This document shows positions 1-7,407 of a stretch of DNA of 10,454 nucleotides, piece by piece (within the stretch, counting starts at the first letter, position 1; every line of letters starts with the position of its first letter). The translations under genes and the position numbers were made by a program. A model generated the notes under the pieces. It was given only the letters and a program-made list of their open reading frames with translations. It was not told the DNA's origin and made no database searches. Origin of the DNA: Prevotellaceae bacterium (GTDB lineage: Bacteria > Bacteroidota > Bacteroidia > Bacteroidales > Bacteroidaceae); assembly GCA_030523505.1 (NCBI GenBank), contig JAUNIK010000062.1, forward strand, positions 1 to 10,454. The letters run 5' to 3'.

Positions 1-131
1 TTTGGCAAGGACTGAAAGGTAAAGTTGCAGATGATGTGTATATATCTGTACTTGCTGCCCTTGAAAAGGAGATAGCCGTCTCAACCAAGTTCCGTGATGA
101 AGCGATGCAATTCTTTGGATACAATAATTGA
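1..131 (+). CDS. C-terminal end of an unidentified protein (possibly glycoside hydrolase)
   Basis: Only the last 42 residues are in the window; the first complete codon begins at base 3 and the TGA stop is at 129-131. The peptide starts WQGLKGKV and ends in a charged helix followed by FRDEAMQFFGYNN. The pattern W..LKGKV...Y..V...L..E...A..FRD...FF resembles the helical C-terminus of alpha-glucuronidase-type glycoside hydrolases (GH67/GH115), where a W-x-x-L-x-G segment precedes a helix ending in WRD. That match is from memory and rests on few residues, so the family is uncertain. It runs in the same direction as the sulfatase that begins 16 nt after its stop, so the two are probably cotranscribed, which would suit a glycan-degradation operon. 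Confidence 0.6.
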   Translation, partial: WQGLKGKVADDVYISVLAALEKEIAVSTKFRDEAMQFFGYNN

Positions 132-147
132 AAATAGTTTTTGAAGT

Positions 148-1629
148 ATGAATAAAGCATTCTTGTTAGCACTGATAGCTACTCCGGCTGTGGCAAAAGA
201 TAAAAGGCCAAATGTCTTGATTGCCATTGCCGATGACATGTCATATCCATATTGTTCAGCATATGGGGAAAAGGGAGTTATGACTCCAGGTTTTGACTAT
301 GTAGCTTCGTCAGGAGTATTTTTTTCTAATGCTTATGTATGCTCCCCTGGCAGCAGTCCTTCGCGAGCCAGCATCCTGACGGGTAAATACCCTTGGGAAA
401 TAGCGGAAGCAGGTACTCATGCGAGTTCTTTCCCAAGTGAATACCTGTGTTTTCCGGATTTGCTGGCATCAACGGGCTATAATATAGGTTTTACAGGTAA
501 GGGCTGGGGGCCAGGCAATTGGAAAGTATCTGGCCGTGAGCATAATCCGGCTGGAATAGAATATAACGAGAAAAAACTCTCTCCCCCACATTCCGGGATT
601 TCAACTATCGATTACACTAGCAATTTTATTCAGTTCTTGGACAATACCGACAAGTTGCAGCCGTTTTGTTTCTGGTATGGCTCGCAAGAACCACACAGAC
701 CATATTCGGCCGATGCTTGGGAGAAAGAATCCCGTTCAGTAGACAACTTGGTTGTACCTCCTTATTTGCCGGATGCTGATGTTGTGAGAGGCGATTTGGC
801 TAATTATATAATAGAAATAGAATGGTTTGACAAGCACTTGGTACAAATACTTGATGTCTTAAAAGAAAGAAACTTGCTTGAGAATACGATAGTAATAGTA
901 ACTGCCGATAATGGAATGCCGTTTCCTCATGCCAAGGCAAATTGTTATGATGCAGGAATTCATGTCCCTTTGGCAATTTGTTGGGGGAACAAGATAAAAC
1001 ACAATCAGTTAGAAACTGCTATTGTGAGTTTACTGGATTTGATGCCAACACTATTGGATTTTATAGGCATCAATTACCAGTCGCTCGATATGTCTGGTGA
1101 GAGTTTGTCTCCGCTTTTGGGACTGAGAAAAGGTAAGTATCAAAGAGAATCTGCATTTAGTGGAAGAGAACGGCATTCAAGTGCCCGGTACAACAATTGG
1201 GGATACCCGATTCGTTCAGTTAGAAAAGGCGACTATTTACTCGTAAGAAACTTCCATCCTGAACGATGGCCGGCAGGAAACCCTTTGCAGAAAGATGATA
1301 TTAATTTGCAGAGAGGTTTCAGAGACATTGACGACTCGCCGACAAAACAATTCCTGATACAGCATCATTCCGACAAAAAATGTCAGCCGTTTTATCAGTT
1401 ATCGGTGGGTAAAAGGCCTGAGTTTGAACTTTATGATTTGAGCAATGATCCCGGATGCATGAATAACCTGGCTTCAGAAGAAAAATACAGTGTTATTCTG
1501 GAAGGAATGAAACTCAGATTGGAGAGTGAACTAAAGATGAGCCACGATCCTCGCTGTGGTGGTAATCAGGAAATTTGGGAGTCATATCCAAGATTGGCGG
1601 GTGGGAATAACTTATTCAATCCGGATTGA
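148..1629 (+). CDS. Secreted Ser-type sulfatase, heparan N-sulfatase (SGSH)-like
   Basis: This 493-residue protein is a type I (S1) sulfatase hydrolysing sulfate esters or N-sulfate groups on carbohydrates, probably in the periplasm. A short signal peptide (MNKAFLLALIATPAVA, likely cut after Ala16) has no lipobox. The start is fixed because an in-frame TGA lies at 142-144. Visible features are the metal-binding Asp29-Asp30, the formylglycine motif S69-S-P-S-R73 followed by ASILTGKYP, and TADNG at 252-256 with K263 and a YDAGIHVPL stretch (267-275). The DNGMPFP...K.N.YD..I.VPL arrangement resembles N-sulfoglucosamine sulfohydrolases (SulfAtlas S1_8-like); the exact substrate is inferred. The residue to be oxidised is Ser, not Cys, so maturation would need an anaerobic radical-SAM enzyme (anSME), not seen here. 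C65-S-P-G-S cannot serve because it lacks the Arg. Its 3' end overlaps the opposing lacI fragment by 14 bp. Third positions look more A/T-rich than in the fuc genes. Confidence 0.93.
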   Translation: MNKAFLLALIATPAVAKDKRPNVLIAIADDMSYPYCSAYGEKGVMTPGFDYVASSGVFFSNAYVCSPGSSPSRASILTGKYPWEIAEAGTHASSFPSEYLCFPDLLASTGYNIGFTGKGWGPGNWKVSGREHNPAGIEYNEKKLSPPHSGISTIDYTSNFIQFLDNTDKLQPFCFWYGSQEPHRPYSADAWEKESRSVDNLVVPPYLPDADVVRGDLANYIIEIEWFDKHLVQILDVLKERNLLENTIVIVTADNGMPFPHAKANCYDAGIHVPLAICWGNKIKHNQLETAIVSLLDLMPTLLDFIGINYQSLDMSGESLSPLLGLRKGKYQRESAFSGRERHSSARYNNWGYPIRSVRKGDYLLVRNFHPERWPAGNPLQKDDINLQRGFRDIDDSPTKQFLIQHHSDKKCQPFYQLSVGKRPEFELYDLSNDPGCMNNLASEEKYSVILEGMKLRLESELKMSHDPRCGGNQEIWESYPRLAGGNNLFNPD

Positions 1630-1843
1630 TCCCGCCCCCCTCAAGCACAAGATCATAACCCTTGCGAAGGCTACGGGCAAACGGGTTGGGACGATACCCT
1701 CGTTGACGTGCTAGTTCGCACACAGTTTCTTTCAGTTCTTTGCTGATTTCTGGACTATCGTTGAGGGCTCGACTAACAGTAGAAACGCTCACATTTAGTT
1801 CTTTGGCGATGTCTTTGAGTGATACATGTGGATGTGTCGGCAT
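1616..1843 (-). pseudogene. Truncated LacI-family regulator: DNA-binding head only
   Basis: The 75-residue ORF begins MPTHPHVSLKDIAKELNVSV and carries the complete LacI head: a helix-turn-helix at about residues 9-28 (LKDIAKELNVSVSTVSRALN) and the hinge segment GYRPNPFARSLRKG (49-62). A full family member continues for about 270 residues with a periplasmic-binding-protein-like sensor/dimerisation domain. Here similarity stops at about residue 62 (base 1658), followed by 13 unrelated residues and a stop inside the end of the opposing sulfatase gene. I see no continuation in other minus-strand frames, since the sulfatase occupies that DNA. A promoter-like box remains upstream, so a short DNA-binding peptide could still be made. 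LacI heads usually bind poorly without the dimerisation domain, so loss of function is most likely. The parent gene probably controlled a sugar locus. Confidence 0.8.
1617..1628. repeat. 12-bp perfect palindrome at the shared end of two convergent genes
   Basis: CAATCCGGATTG equals its own reverse complement. It lies where the sulfatase (plus) and the lacI fragment (minus) converge. Because of the symmetry, both reading frames finish with the same codons, AAT CCG GAT TGA (Asn-Pro-Asp-stop), read from opposite strands. It may be chance, an operator-like site, or the footprint of the rearrangement that truncated the regulator. Confidence 0.85.
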
Positions 1844-2045
1844 AGGTGGAAGTGGATTTTCTGGGATAAAATGCTTTTTCTAAAAGCAAAGTTAATGTTT
1901 TTTAAAAAAGATGAAGCTAATACCTTAATTATTTTTATACAATCGTTTGTGTTTTTTTCTGCATGATAAGTAAATAGACTGTTCTTTCTTTTTCATCATT
2001 TTGCAACAGAAGAATTCAATTTTTTTCGTAAATCAAATTTAGAAA
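1844..2045. other. A/T-rich spacer between lacI and DUF1080 fragments
   Basis: This roughly 200-bp stretch is dominated by A and T runs and has no ORF worth calling. Its left end carries the promoter-like box for the lacI fragment on the minus strand. I found no TAnnTTTG match on the plus strand that would serve the DUF1080 fragment. An in-frame TAG (2040-2042) closes the DUF1080 frame just before its first ATG, so no longer version of that protein extends into this spacer. Confidence 0.6.
1887..1894 (-). promoter_or_regulatory. Probable -7 box for the lacI fragment
   Basis: On the minus strand the sequence reads TAACTTTG, a full match to the Bacteroidetes -7 consensus TAnnTTTG, 43 nt before the ATG at 1843. 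No TTTG is seen at the usual -33 spacing (only CTTC near 1913-1916), so the call rests on one element. If active, it would transcribe the truncated regulator. Confidence 0.5.
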
Positions 2046-2333
2046 ATGCCATCGCTTTATGACCTTATTCCTGCTCCTGAGCAGAAGCCGTTTGATATCA
2101 GTGAATGGAATACTGCAATGGTCATTGTGCAAGGAAATCATGTTGAACATTGGCTTAATGGTGTGAAACTTATTGAGTATGATCGTAACAACGAGATGTT
2201 CAATGCATTAGTGGCTTATAGTAAGTATAAGAATTGGCCAAATTTTGGCAACAGATTAAAGGGTAACATCCTTCTTCAGGATCATGGCGATGAGGTGTGG
2301 TTCAAAAATATTAAGATAAAAGAATTGAAATAA
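2046..2333 (+). pseudogene. C-terminal half of a DUF1080 (3-keto-disaccharide hydrolase-like) protein
   Basis: The 95 residues contain hallmarks of the C-terminal half of DUF1080 proteins: SLYDLIPA near the start, then [20 protein letters not shown] (residues 20-39), [14 protein letters not shown] (55-68), and the closing [20 protein letters not shown] (75-94). This domain has a concanavalin/lectin-like beta-sandwich fold and occurs in secreted Bacteroidetes proteins; some members act on 3-keto-glucosides. Complete proteins have roughly 250-290 residues with a signal peptide, so more than half is missing. A TAG at 2040-2042 lies directly upstream in frame. The ATG at 2046 is probably accidental, one residue before the conserved YDLIP region. 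A terminator hairpin follows 16 nt after the stop. It is probably the remnant of a larger gene cut by the same kind of event that truncated the neighbouring regulator. Confidence 0.85.
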
Positions 2334-2349
2334 TAGAAGATATTACATT

Positions 2350-2384
2350 AATGCCCCTTTCCGAAACGAGAAGGGGCATTCTTT
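2350..2384 (+). terminator. Hairpin terminator after the DUF1080 fragment
   Basis: The arm AATGCCCCTT (2350-2359) pairs perfectly with AAGGGGCATT (2371-2380), giving a 10-bp stem around an 11-nt loop that can itself form two C-G pairs. A short T-rich run (CTTT) follows. It lies between convergent genes (DUF1080 fragment and dcp) and could stop transcription from either side, though the minus-strand side lacks a U-tract. Confidence 0.85.
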
Positions 2385-2516
2385 ATGTGATTAGCTTAAG
2401 AGTATTTTTCTACTCGTAAATTAAGTCAATCAAAGAAAACGAGAATAATTAATCTTTCCTATATAGTTCAGTATATTACCAGCAACATCGGTAAATAAAC
2501 TTCAGGAAGCATAGAG
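2385..2516. other. Intergenic DNA downstream of dcp
   Basis: This is A/T-rich DNA between the terminator and the dcp stop. The only structure noted is a weak 5-bp inverted repeat, GAGTA (2400-2404) and TACTC (2411-2415). No gene is visible. Confidence 0.5.
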
Positions 2517-4640
2517 TTATTTCAGACCACGGTTCTTGAGGAGAGGATCGATGTTCGGCTCAGAACCACGGAAGTTCTTGTACATTGTCATACCATCGTC
2601 GATGCCACCAGGAGTGAGAACATACTTGCGGAACTTCTGCGCCACCTCCTGATTGAAGATATCGCCAGTCTCCTTGAAAGCCTCGAAACCATCAGCGTCG
2701 AGCACCTCAGCCCAGATATAGCTGTAATAGCCGGCAGTATAACCACCACCCATGGTATGGCTGAAGTTTGTTACACGGTAACGAGGCAGAATCTGACGAG
2801 GCATACCGCGCTCAGCCATTTTCTCCTCCTCGAACTTCATCACATCAAGATTCTCAGGAACCTCTTTCAACACATGAAGATCCATATCGACATACGAAGC
2901 AGCAAGATACTCCACTGTAGCGAAGCCCTGACCATACTTGCCGCTGTCCTCAATCTTCTTCACCAGTTCGGCAGGAATAACCTCGCCAGTCTTGTAGTGT
3001 TTAGCATAGACAGCAAGAACCTCTGGCTCGAAAGCCCAGTGCTCATTGATCTGTGAAGGCAACTCCACGAAGTCGCGCTCTACATCACCCACAGTCTCAT
3101 AGTTCACATCGCGCATAAAACCGTGGATAGCATGACCGAACTCATGGAACATTGTCTCTACGTTATCAATAGATTGGAGAGCAGGCATGTCGGCACTTGG
3201 AGGAGTCATGCTGCATACATTGACAACGACCGGTTCAACACGCTTGCCATTCTCATAGCCCTGGCTACGGAAATGAGTGCACCACGCACCGGCACGCTTA
3301 CCATCGCGAGGGTAGTAGTCACTGTAGAAGATGGCGAGAAGCGACCCGTCCTTATCGTAAACCTCCCAAGCCTGAGCAGTAGGTTCGTAAGAAGGCACAT
3401 CATTTGTCACCTCTTTGAATGTAAGGCCGTAGAGCTTGTTGGCAACATAGAAGATGCCCTTCAGTACGTTGTGGATTTCAAGATACTGCGAAGCCTCACT
3501 CTCGTCGAAGTCGTATTTCGCCTTACGCGCACGGTCAGAATAATAGCGGTAGTCCCAACCCTCTGGTTCGCAGTCGAGACCATCCTTCTTCATCTCCTCG
3601 CGGATATCGTTCAGTTCCTCCTTAGCCTTTGCAAGAGCAGGAGTCCAGATCTGGTCGAGGAGGTTGTAAACAGCCTCAGGAGTCTTTGCCATACGATTGT
3701 CGAGAATCTGTGAAGCACAGTTGTCGAAGCCCATGAGCTTTGCACGCTCGAGACGCAGTTTCACGAGTTTTGCACAAATCTCATTGCTGTCGTGCTCATT
3801 GCCCGCATTACCACGGTTGTAGTAAGCCTCGTAAACACGGCGGCGCAATTCACGGTTGCTGCAATACTGGAGTACAGGGTTGCACGAAGCACGCTGCATA
3901 TTGAACATCCACTTACCTTCTTCACCCTGAGCCTTTGCCATATCGGCAGCACGGTCGATGTTAGCCTGTGGAAGACCAGCGAGGTCCTCCAACTTATCGA
4001 CAACAACGAAGGTGTTGTTGGTTTCGTAGAGCAGATTCTGCGAGAACTGCACCTGAAGAGCACTTATCTCGAGGTTCAACTGGCGGAGACGCTCCTTGTC
4101 GGCATCGCTTAGGTTAGAGCCGTTACGCTCGAAACGCTTGTATATTTTTTCGACAACCTTCTTCTGTTCGTGTGTGAGGTCGGCAGGCATATCATCGTAC
4201 ACCTTCTTCACACGCTCGAAGAGAGCAGGGTTCATGTAGATATCATCGTTGTGAGCCGAGAGCAGAGGCGACATCTCTGACGAGAGAGCCTGTGTCTCCT
4301 TTGTGGAATTACTGTTATCCAGCGGGTCGAAGGTCATCTCAGCCTTCTCCAACAGTTTGCCGCTCTTATCGAGAGCTACGATAGTGTTCTCGAAAGTAGG
4401 AGCCTTCTTGTTGTTGACGATGGCAGCAATCTCAGCCTTCTGCTGAGCCATACCTTTTTCCATCGCCTCACGGTAGTTATCAACGGTGAGTACGTCGAAC
4501 GACTCAATGCCGTGGGCGTTCTGGCTCTTTGTCAAAAGGGGATTTCCCATGTTCTTACTCATTTCGATATTTCCTGATGCACATCCTGCCAGAATAGCAC
4601 TCACGGCTACGGCAGAAAACATTCTACGGGAGATTTTCAT
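2517..4640 (-). CDS. dcp: M3-family peptidyl-dipeptidase (Dcp), predicted lipoprotein
   Basis: This 707-residue zinc metallopeptidase of family M3 (thimet oligopeptidase/Dcp type) removes C-terminal dipeptides from short peptides. The zinc motif H499-E-F-G-H503 lies in VETMFHEFGHAIHG, and the third ligand is probably Glu526 in RDFVELPSQINEHW. The spacing from the first His is 27 residues, against 29 in thimet oligopeptidase, so the loop is two residues shorter. The C-terminal region FSHTMGGGYTAGYYSYIWAE (near residue 640) holds the Gly/Tyr-rich substrate loop of the family. The N-terminus has a lipobox L-A-G-C20, so the mature protein is probably lipid-anchored at Cys20 in the cell envelope. 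The signal begins MKISRRMF, which resembles a twin-arginine motif. Length and motif order suit an intact Dcp. It lies 73 nt downstream of fucP on the same strand and has its own promoter-like box, so a role in fucose use is not implied. Codon use is strongly C/G-ending, suggesting high expression. Confidence 0.96.
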   Translation of the reverse strand: MKISRRMFSAVAVSAILAGCASGNIEMSKNMGNPLLTKSQNAHGIESFDVLTVDNYREAMEKGMAQQKAEIAAIVNNKKAPTFENTIVALDKSGKLLEKAEMTFDPLDNSNSTKETQALSSEMSPLLSAHNDDIYMNPALFERVKKVYDDMPADLTHEQKKVVEKIYKRFERNGSNLSDADKERLRQLNLEISALQVQFSQNLLYETNNTFVVVDKLEDLAGLPQANIDRAADMAKAQGEEGKWMFNMQRASCNPVLQYCSNRELRRRVYEAYYNRGNAGNEHDSNEICAKLVKLRLERAKLMGFDNCASQILDNRMAKTPEAVYNLLDQIWTPALAKAKEELNDIREEMKKDGLDCEPEGWDYRYYSDRARKAKYDFDESEASQYLEIHNVLKGIFYVANKLYGLTFKEVTNDVPSYEPTAQAWEVYDKDGSLLAIFYSDYYPRDGKRAGAWCTHFRSQGYENGKRVEPVVVNVCSMTPPSADMPALQSIDNVETMFHEFGHAIHGFMRDVNYETVGDVERDFVELPSQINEHWAFEPEVLAVYAKHYKTGEVIPAELVKKIEDSGKYGQGFATVEYLAASYVDMDLHVLKEVPENLDVMKFEEEKMAERGMPRQILPRYRVTNFSHTMGGGYTAGYYSYIWAEVLDADGFEAFKETGDIFNQEVAQKFRKYVLTPGGIDDGMTMYKNFRGSEPNIDPLLKNRGLK

Positions 4641-4677
4641 TGTGTTATAAATGTTTTGTTGGTTTATTATCGTTCCG

Positions 4678-4685
4678 CAAAGGTA
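4678..4685 (-). promoter_or_regulatory. Probable -7 box of dcp
   Basis: The minus strand reads TACCTTTG, matching TAnnTTTG, 37 nt before the dcp ATG at 4640 in the 73-nt fucP-dcp gap. The nearest -33 candidate is ATTG at 4709-4712 with a 23-nt spacer, which is slightly long. No terminator hairpin is visible after fucP, so readthrough from the fuc operon could add to dcp expression. Confidence 0.55.
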
Positions 4686-4713
4686 GTAAAAAAATGGCAG
4701 AAAACCTCCAATT

Positions 4714-6030
4714 TTATTTCTTAATGCGGTGATAGCAGCGCAATCCGTATATTGTGATGACGATGAAGCATATCAAAGGCAGACAGTAGCTGACGTTGAC
4801 ACTTGGCAATCCGAAGATGATATGCTCTGGTCCACCGGCATCGATAATGCTACCCTGAAGAGGAGGCATCAGTGCACCGCCAACGATTGCCATAACGAGG
4901 AATGCCGCACCGAGAGTAGAGTCAATAGGACTGACATTCTCGAGTGCGATGCCGTAGATTGTAGGGAACATCAGTGACATGAAGAAACTGATGCCCATCA
5001 GGCAGTAGAGACCTGTCATACCCTCGATAAACACTGTTCCAGCAGAGCAGAGAGCCGCTCCGACGCCGAAGACAGCAAGCAGTAATCTACCGTTGACATA
5101 TCTCATAAGGAATGTAGCGATGAAGCGTGAGCAGAGGAACATCACCATTGCGATGATGTTGTAGGTTTGAGCTGTTGCTTTGTTTATACCAAGATGGTCG
5201 GCATACTGGATGATGAAGGTCCACACCATGATCTGTGCTGCCACATAGAACACCTGTGTGAGGACACCCTCACGATAGACGTGGTTGTTCCAGAGGTTAT
5301 GGAGAGTATGGCGAGTGCTGCTCTTCTCGGCAGAACCAGCTGTGTTTGGCATTTTCTTCAGTGCAATGATGACGAACATCACCAAAACCACACATCCAAT
5401 AGCCACATACGGATCGCGTATTGTAGCAAGGTCGTGCACCCTGATGTTCGCCTTTTCAGCCTCAGAGAGGGTAGAGAAGATTAGCTGTCCGGCCGCATCG
5501 CGTTTGTCGCTCCATAGGTTAGGCAGAATGACGAAACTCGCTACAGCCATGCCTGAGAGAGAACCCATAGGGTTGAAAGCCTGAGCAAGGTTCAGTCGCT
5601 GTGTGGAAGTCTCCTTTGAACCGAGCGAGAGAATGAATGGATTGGCTGTTGTCTCAAGGAAGGCAAGACCGAATGTGAGGATGTAGAGCGAGCAGCAGAA
5701 GAAGGTGAAATTCTCGAATGACGCTGCTGGAATGAAAAGGAATGCTCCGAAAGCGTATAGAGCCAGTCCCAGCAGGATACCGCTCTTGTATGAGTAGCGG
5801 CGGATGAACAATGCTGCAGGAATAGCCATTGTGGCATAGCCTCCGTAGAATGCGAACTGCACCATCGATGCTTTTGTGGCCGATAGTTCCATCACTGTCT
5901 GGAATGCAGCCACCATAGGGTTTGTGATGTCATTGGCGAATCCCCACAGTGAAAACAGACTGGTGATGAGGATGAATGGTACGACAAGACTCTTGCCGTT
6001 TTTTTTCATGAAGCCGTCTTTCTTTTCCAT
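4714..6030 (-). CDS. fucP: L-fucose:H+ symporter (FucP), MFS/FHS family
   Basis: This 438-residue inner-membrane sugar:proton symporter of the FHS branch of the major facilitator superfamily imports L-fucose for the genes upstream. It is hydrophobic throughout, with about 12 membrane segments; the first follows KKNGKSLVVPF and the last ends at the basic tail YHRIKK. Family marks are LWGFAND (28-34) in helix 1, FYGGYATMAIPAAL in helix 2, LETTANPF with Glu126 in helix 4, and Q-V-F-Y-V-A-A-Q in helix 7. Glu126 lines up with the essential Glu135 of E. coli FucP. The position of E. coli Asp46 is Asn37, while Asp34 sits where E. coli has Asn43. The ATG overlaps the fucK stop in TAATG, which supports this start and translational coupling; Met8 is an alternative. 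Related FHS proteins carry glucose/galactose, so the substrate call depends on the operon. Confidence 0.93.
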   Translation of the reverse strand: MEKKDGFMKKNGKSLVVPFILITSLFSLWGFANDITNPMVAAFQTVMELSATKASMVQFAFYGGYATMAIPAALFIRRYSYKSGILLGLALYAFGAFLFIPAASFENFTFFCCSLYILTFGLAFLETTANPFILSLGSKETSTQRLNLAQAFNPMGSLSGMAVASFVILPNLWSDKRDAAGQLIFSTLSEAEKANIRVHDLATIRDPYVAIGCVVLVMFVIIALKKMPNTAGSAEKSSTRHTLHNLWNNHVYREGVLTQVFYVAAQIMVWTFIIQYADHLGINKATAQTYNIIAMVMFLCSRFIATFLMRYVNGRLLLAVFGVGAALCSAGTVFIEGMTGLYCLMGISFFMSLMFPTIYGIALENVSPIDSTLGAAFLVMAIVGGALMPPLQGSIIDAGGPEHIIFGLPSVNVSYCLPLICFIVITIYGLRCYHRIKK

Positions 6031-7406
6031 TATTCAAAAAGTATTTCGTTTTTGTCATTTATCTCTCCACATGCTATCATCTGGACGAGGATGTTTCCGA
6101 TGCCGGTAGCCTCTACTGGTCCAGCCACGACAGGAAGTCCCGTCGCTTCAGAGGTCATACGGTTCAGCAGCTCGTTGCGTGAGCCACCTCCGATGATGTT
6201 TATCTGTTTGATAGGTTCAGGCAGCAATGAATTGAAATATTCTATGCCCTTGGCATAGCGATGTGCCAGACTCTGCAGCACGATGCGCACTGTCTCGCCA
6301 ATCGTTGTTGGTTCTGTGAGATGATGCTCCTTGCAGTAGTCTTTTATGGTCTGTTCCATATTGCGCGGATTGGCAAAGACAGGGTCGTCAACATCCACAA
6401 TAGTGTCTATCATAACTTTTTCAGCAGCTGGGAGAATCACATCAAAGGCAACATTCTCGCCACGTTTTTCCCATTCTGCCATGAGGCGTTGCAGGAACCA
6501 TAGTCCTGTGATGTTCTGCAGGAAGTTTATTTTTCCACCCACACCACCTTCGTTTGAACAGCCACCCTTGCGAGCCTCTTCGCATAGGATTGGTTCATCG
6601 ATGGCAACACCAAGCAGCGACCATGTGCCACTGCTGAGGAATGCTGATGGGAAAGGCTTTGCAGCATAGCTGGCACTCTGTGTGTCGTGACTGCCTACGG
6701 CAATTACCTTCACATCAGTAGTCAGTCCGAGGTCGGCAGCCACTTCGGGAGTGAGGGTGCCACGAACAGTGCCTGGCATGATGATTTCTGGGAACATCTC
6801 GCGACGGAGTCCCAGACGCTCAATCAGTTCGGTGTTCCAATTGCGACTCTTGGCGTCAAGAAGTTCGGATGTGGATGCAATACAATATTCGCAGTTGGCT
6901 TTGCCGGTGAGAAAGAAACTGAACAAGTCGGGCATGAACAATAGGTGCTTGGCGATGTCGAGCACAGGCGAGCCTTCACGTTTCAGTGCTATCAGTTGGT
7001 AGATGGAGTTGATGTCCATCATCTGAATGCCAGCCACGGCATAGTGCTCTGCCACATCGTTCTTCTCGATGAACTCAGCACAGAGACCGTTTGTATGCTC
7101 GTCTCTGTAGCATATAGGCAGTCCGAGGAGGTTGCCCTGAGCATCGATGAATCCGAAGTCAACGCCCCATGTGTCGATGCCAATGCTTACTATGTGCAGG
7201 TCGTCGCGTTTGGCTGCAATGCGAATGCCCTCCTTCATATCTTCGAACAGGGCAGGGAAATCCCAATACAGATGTTTGCCAATGCGTATCTGTCGGTTAC
7301 GGAAACGATGGATTTCCTCAAGGCGGAGCTTGCCCGCCTCAAGGTATCCAGCTAATATTCTGCCGCTGCCTCCACCGAAGTCGGCTGCGAGAAAAGAATT
7401 CTTCAT
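6030..7406 (-). CDS. fucK: L-fuculokinase (FGGY family, rhamnulokinase-like)
   Basis: A cytoplasmic sugar kinase of 458 residues, predicted to phosphorylate L-fuculose at C-1 with ATP. It has the two-domain FGGY fold: an N-terminal ATP phosphate loop (AADFGGGSGRI, residues 7-17), the IGIDTWGVDFGFID stretch typical of rhamnulokinase-like members, the catalytic-base Asp241 in GSHDTQSA, FLSSGTWSLLG (substrate/ATP cleft), and IIGGGSRNELLNRM toward the C-terminus (adenosine-binding). By sequence alone it resembles RhaB as much as FucK; placement between fucA and fucP, as in the Bacteroides fuc cluster, favours fuculokinase. I chose the ATG at 7406, one nucleotide after the fucA stop (TAAGATG on the minus strand). 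An upstream ATG would add 18 residues (MHWRCTSLDI...) read out of frame through the end of fucA and ahead of the conserved N-terminus. Its own stop overlaps the fucP start by one base. Confidence 0.93.
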   Translation of the reverse strand: MKNSFLAADFGGGSGRILAGYLEAGKLRLEEIHRFRNRQIRIGKHLYWDFPALFEDMKEGIRIAAKRDDLHIVSIGIDTWGVDFGFIDAQGNLLGLPICYRDEHTNGLCAEFIEKNDVAEHYAVAGIQMMDINSIYQLIALKREGSPVLDIAKHLLFMPDLFSFFLTGKANCEYCIASTSELLDAKSRNWNTELIERLGLRREMFPEIIMPGTVRGTLTPEVAADLGLTTDVKVIAVGSHDTQSASYAAKPFPSAFLSSGTWSLLGVAIDEPILCEEARKGGCSNEGGVGGKINFLQNITGLWFLQRLMAEWEKRGENVAFDVILPAAEKVMIDTIVDVDDPVFANPRNMEQTIKDYCKEHHLTEPTTIGETVRIVLQSLAHRYAKGIEYFNSLLPEPIKQINIIGGGSRNELLNRMTSEATGLPVVAGPVEATGIGNILVQMIACGEINDKNEILFE

Positions 7407-7407
7407 C

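Noticed and set aside
340..354. Cys65 of the sulfatase as formylglycine site
   Set aside because: C65-S-P-G-S lacks the Arg at the fifth position; S69-S-P-S-R has it, followed by the expected ASILTG.
2400..2415. Small inverted repeat GAGTA/TACTC as a dcp terminator
   Set aside because: A 5-bp A/T-containing stem is too weak and its spacing from the dcp stop (about 100 nt) is long; the 2350-2380 hairpin is the credible terminator.
3123..3713. Plus-strand ORF of 196 codons inside dcp
   Set aside because: It is antisense to the conserved zinc-site region of dcp, with no family resemblance and no promoter or separate context.
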